From: Luteimonas sp. FCS-9
GTDB lineage: Bacteria > Pseudomonadota > Gammaproteobacteria > Xanthomonadales > Xanthomonadaceae
DNA: 64,000 nt
Assembly (NCBI RefSeq): GCF_001014645.1
Contig: NZ_LASZ01000002.1
Location: forward strand, 1 to 64,000
Reading direction: 5' to 3'
The position numbers and the translations under genes were made by a program. Positions 63,104 to 64,000 of this stretch are shown piece after piece. A model generated the notes under the pieces. It did not search any database. It saw only the letters and a program-made list of their open reading frames with translations, and was not told the origin of the DNA. Positions within the stretch are counted from its first letter, which is position 1, and each line of letters begins with the position of its first letter.

Positions 63104-63419
63104 AGCGGTGGTCCTGCCGAACCCCTTCATCGGAATCAAGACCGGGTGAAGGGGACGGGGCATCGTACCGGGCATCCGCTGGCGGGGCGTTAACCGAAAG
63201 ATAACTTTTCAGAAATTAGAAGTTAAATTTCTGTTATTCAACGCATCCGCGATGAACGCAGCCGGCGTACAGATGCCGGAGTTCACGTCGCGTTCGCGGA
63301 CTTGGCGCGGCGGAGCGCCTTCGGTCAGCGCGACCGGCGCATGCGCCCGAGCGCCGTCAGGCCAGGGGAGCGCGCAGCGAAAAGGGACGCCCATCGCAGG
63401 CGGACGGGGCGCGCGGGGC
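63104..63419. other. 316-bp region between convergent dciA and lpxC
   Basis: A long hairpin CCCCTTCA/TGAAGGGG (63123-63152) follows the dciA gene. An AT-rich patch (63189-63242), unusual for this genome, contains nested dyads ATAAC/GTTAT and CAGAAAT/ATTTCTG. No credible gene was found; a frame at 63209-63394 on the minus strand lacks recognisable features. A small-RNA promoter is possible. Confidence 0.45.
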
Positions 63420-64000
63420 TCAGGCGGCGACGGGGGCGCCGTAGGCCACGGGGGCGTTGTCGTGCTCGGCGAAGCTGACGAGCTCCCAGGCCGAGCGCGT
63501 CTCGAGCAGGGCGCGGACGAGCTTGTTGTTCAACGCGTGTCCGGACTTGTAGCCCTGGAACAGGCCGAGGATCGGATGGCCGGCCAGGTACAGGTCCCCG
63601 ACCGCGTCGAGGATCTTGTGGCGCACGAACTCGTTGGCGTAGCGCAGCCCGTCGTCGTTGAGCACGCGGAACTCGTCGAGCACGATCGCGTTGTCCATCG
63701 AACCGCCCAGGCCGAGGTTGCGCTCGCGCATGTACTCCAGGTCGCGCATGAAGCCGAAGGTGCGGGCGCGGCTGACCTCGCGGATGTAGGCCTCGGTCGA
63801 GAACTCGACCTCGGCGCGCGACTGCGCCAGCGGGATCGCCGGGTGGTCGAAGGCGATGGTGAAGTCGAGGCGGAACCCGTCGTAGGGCTCGAACCGCGCG
63901 ATCTTGTCGCCCTCGCGCACCTCGATCGGCGAGAGGATGCGGATGAAGCGCTTGGGTGCGGCCTGCTCGACCACGCCCGCCGACTGCAGCAGGAACACGA
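63420..64000 (-). CDS. lpxC: LpxC, UDP-3-O-acyl-GlcNAc deacetylase (5' part outside window)
   Basis: LpxC catalyses the committed step of lipid A synthesis. The visible 193-codon part is the second LpxC domain, with [38 protein letters not shown] and the zinc/active-site region [23 protein letters not shown]. The frame continues past the window edge upstream. It is convergent with the DciA-like gene. Confidence 0.96.
   Translation of the reverse strand, partial: VFLLQSAGVVEQAAPKRFIRILSPIEVREGDKIARFEPYDGFRLDFTIAFDHPAIPLAQSRAEVEFSTEAYIREVSRARTFGFMRDLEYMRERNLGLGGSMDNAIVLDEFRVLNDDGLRYANEFVRHKILDAVGDLYLAGHPILGLFQGYKSGHALNNKLVRALLETRSAWELVSFAEHDNAPVAYGAPVAA

Noticed and set aside
63209-63394. Minus-strand frame between dciA and lpxC
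   Set aside because: No ribosome site or family features, and the N-terminus is Arg/Ala-rich noise.

Overview
The window is chromosomal DNA from a high-GC gammaproteobacterium of the Xanthomonadaceae/Lysobacteraceae (Lysobacter, Luteimonas or Xanthomonas relatives). The evidence is the gene order (recG-ridA-spoT-rpoZ-gmk, rph-rdgB-hemW, zapA-6S RNA-fthC, sucCD-pilSR-pilBCD-coaE, secA-M23-dciA-lpxC), an XAC0095-type protein, and dispersed palindromes of the GTAGGAGCGCGC type. Species cannot be fixed from sequence alone. No tRNA, rRNA, CRISPR array or intact insertion sequence was found.

Layout: 1-6.8 kb holds an RcsB-like regulator (cut by the window edge) and the leftward block recG, ridA, spoT, rpoZ, gmk. 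7.0-18.2 kb is a leftward zinc-limitation island: a ZigA-type COG0523 GTPase, folE2, a second COG0523 GTPase, an N-terminal fragment of cysteinyl-tRNA synthetase, a secreted M3 peptidase, a secreted S9 peptidase and a secreted DUF305/LVIVD protein. Three 15-bp dyads of identical architecture look like Zur operators; they lie before zigA, the M3 gene and the DUF305 gene. The island separates gmk from yicC, which are often neighbours in relatives. 18.3-30.4 kb is housekeeping: yicC, rph, rdgB, hemW, pepQ, pepP, UPF0149, a PAS-GGDEF-EAL protein, TIGR02449, zapA, 6S RNA, fthC, an EVE protein and rpiA. 30.5-38.4 kb holds rpoD, dtd, nadE, a ccdAB toxin-antitoxin pair and sucCD.

38.5-57.4 kb is a type IV pilus region: pilS and pilR, then signalling genes, then pilA behind a clear sigma-54 promoter, then about 5 kb of accessory genes, then pilB, pilC, pilD and coaE. 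The accessory block contains a broken DUF262/DUF1524 (GmrSD-type) restriction gene, a small basic protein, a structured RNA leader with mutually exclusive pairings that can mask a ribosome binding site, an XAC0095-like gene with an in-frame palindromic insertion, a 20-codon leader ORF coupled to a SymE-type toxin gene, and two unknown genes. 57.5-64 kb carries a Nudix-ThiE fusion, secA, an M23 peptidase, a DciA-like gene and the 3' part of lpxC.

The most interesting parts are the zinc island, where the operators suggest new Zur-regulon members (secreted peptidases and a His-rich DUF305 protein), and the RNA switch at about 50.0-50.26 kb. Functions are inferred from recognised motifs; no database search was run.
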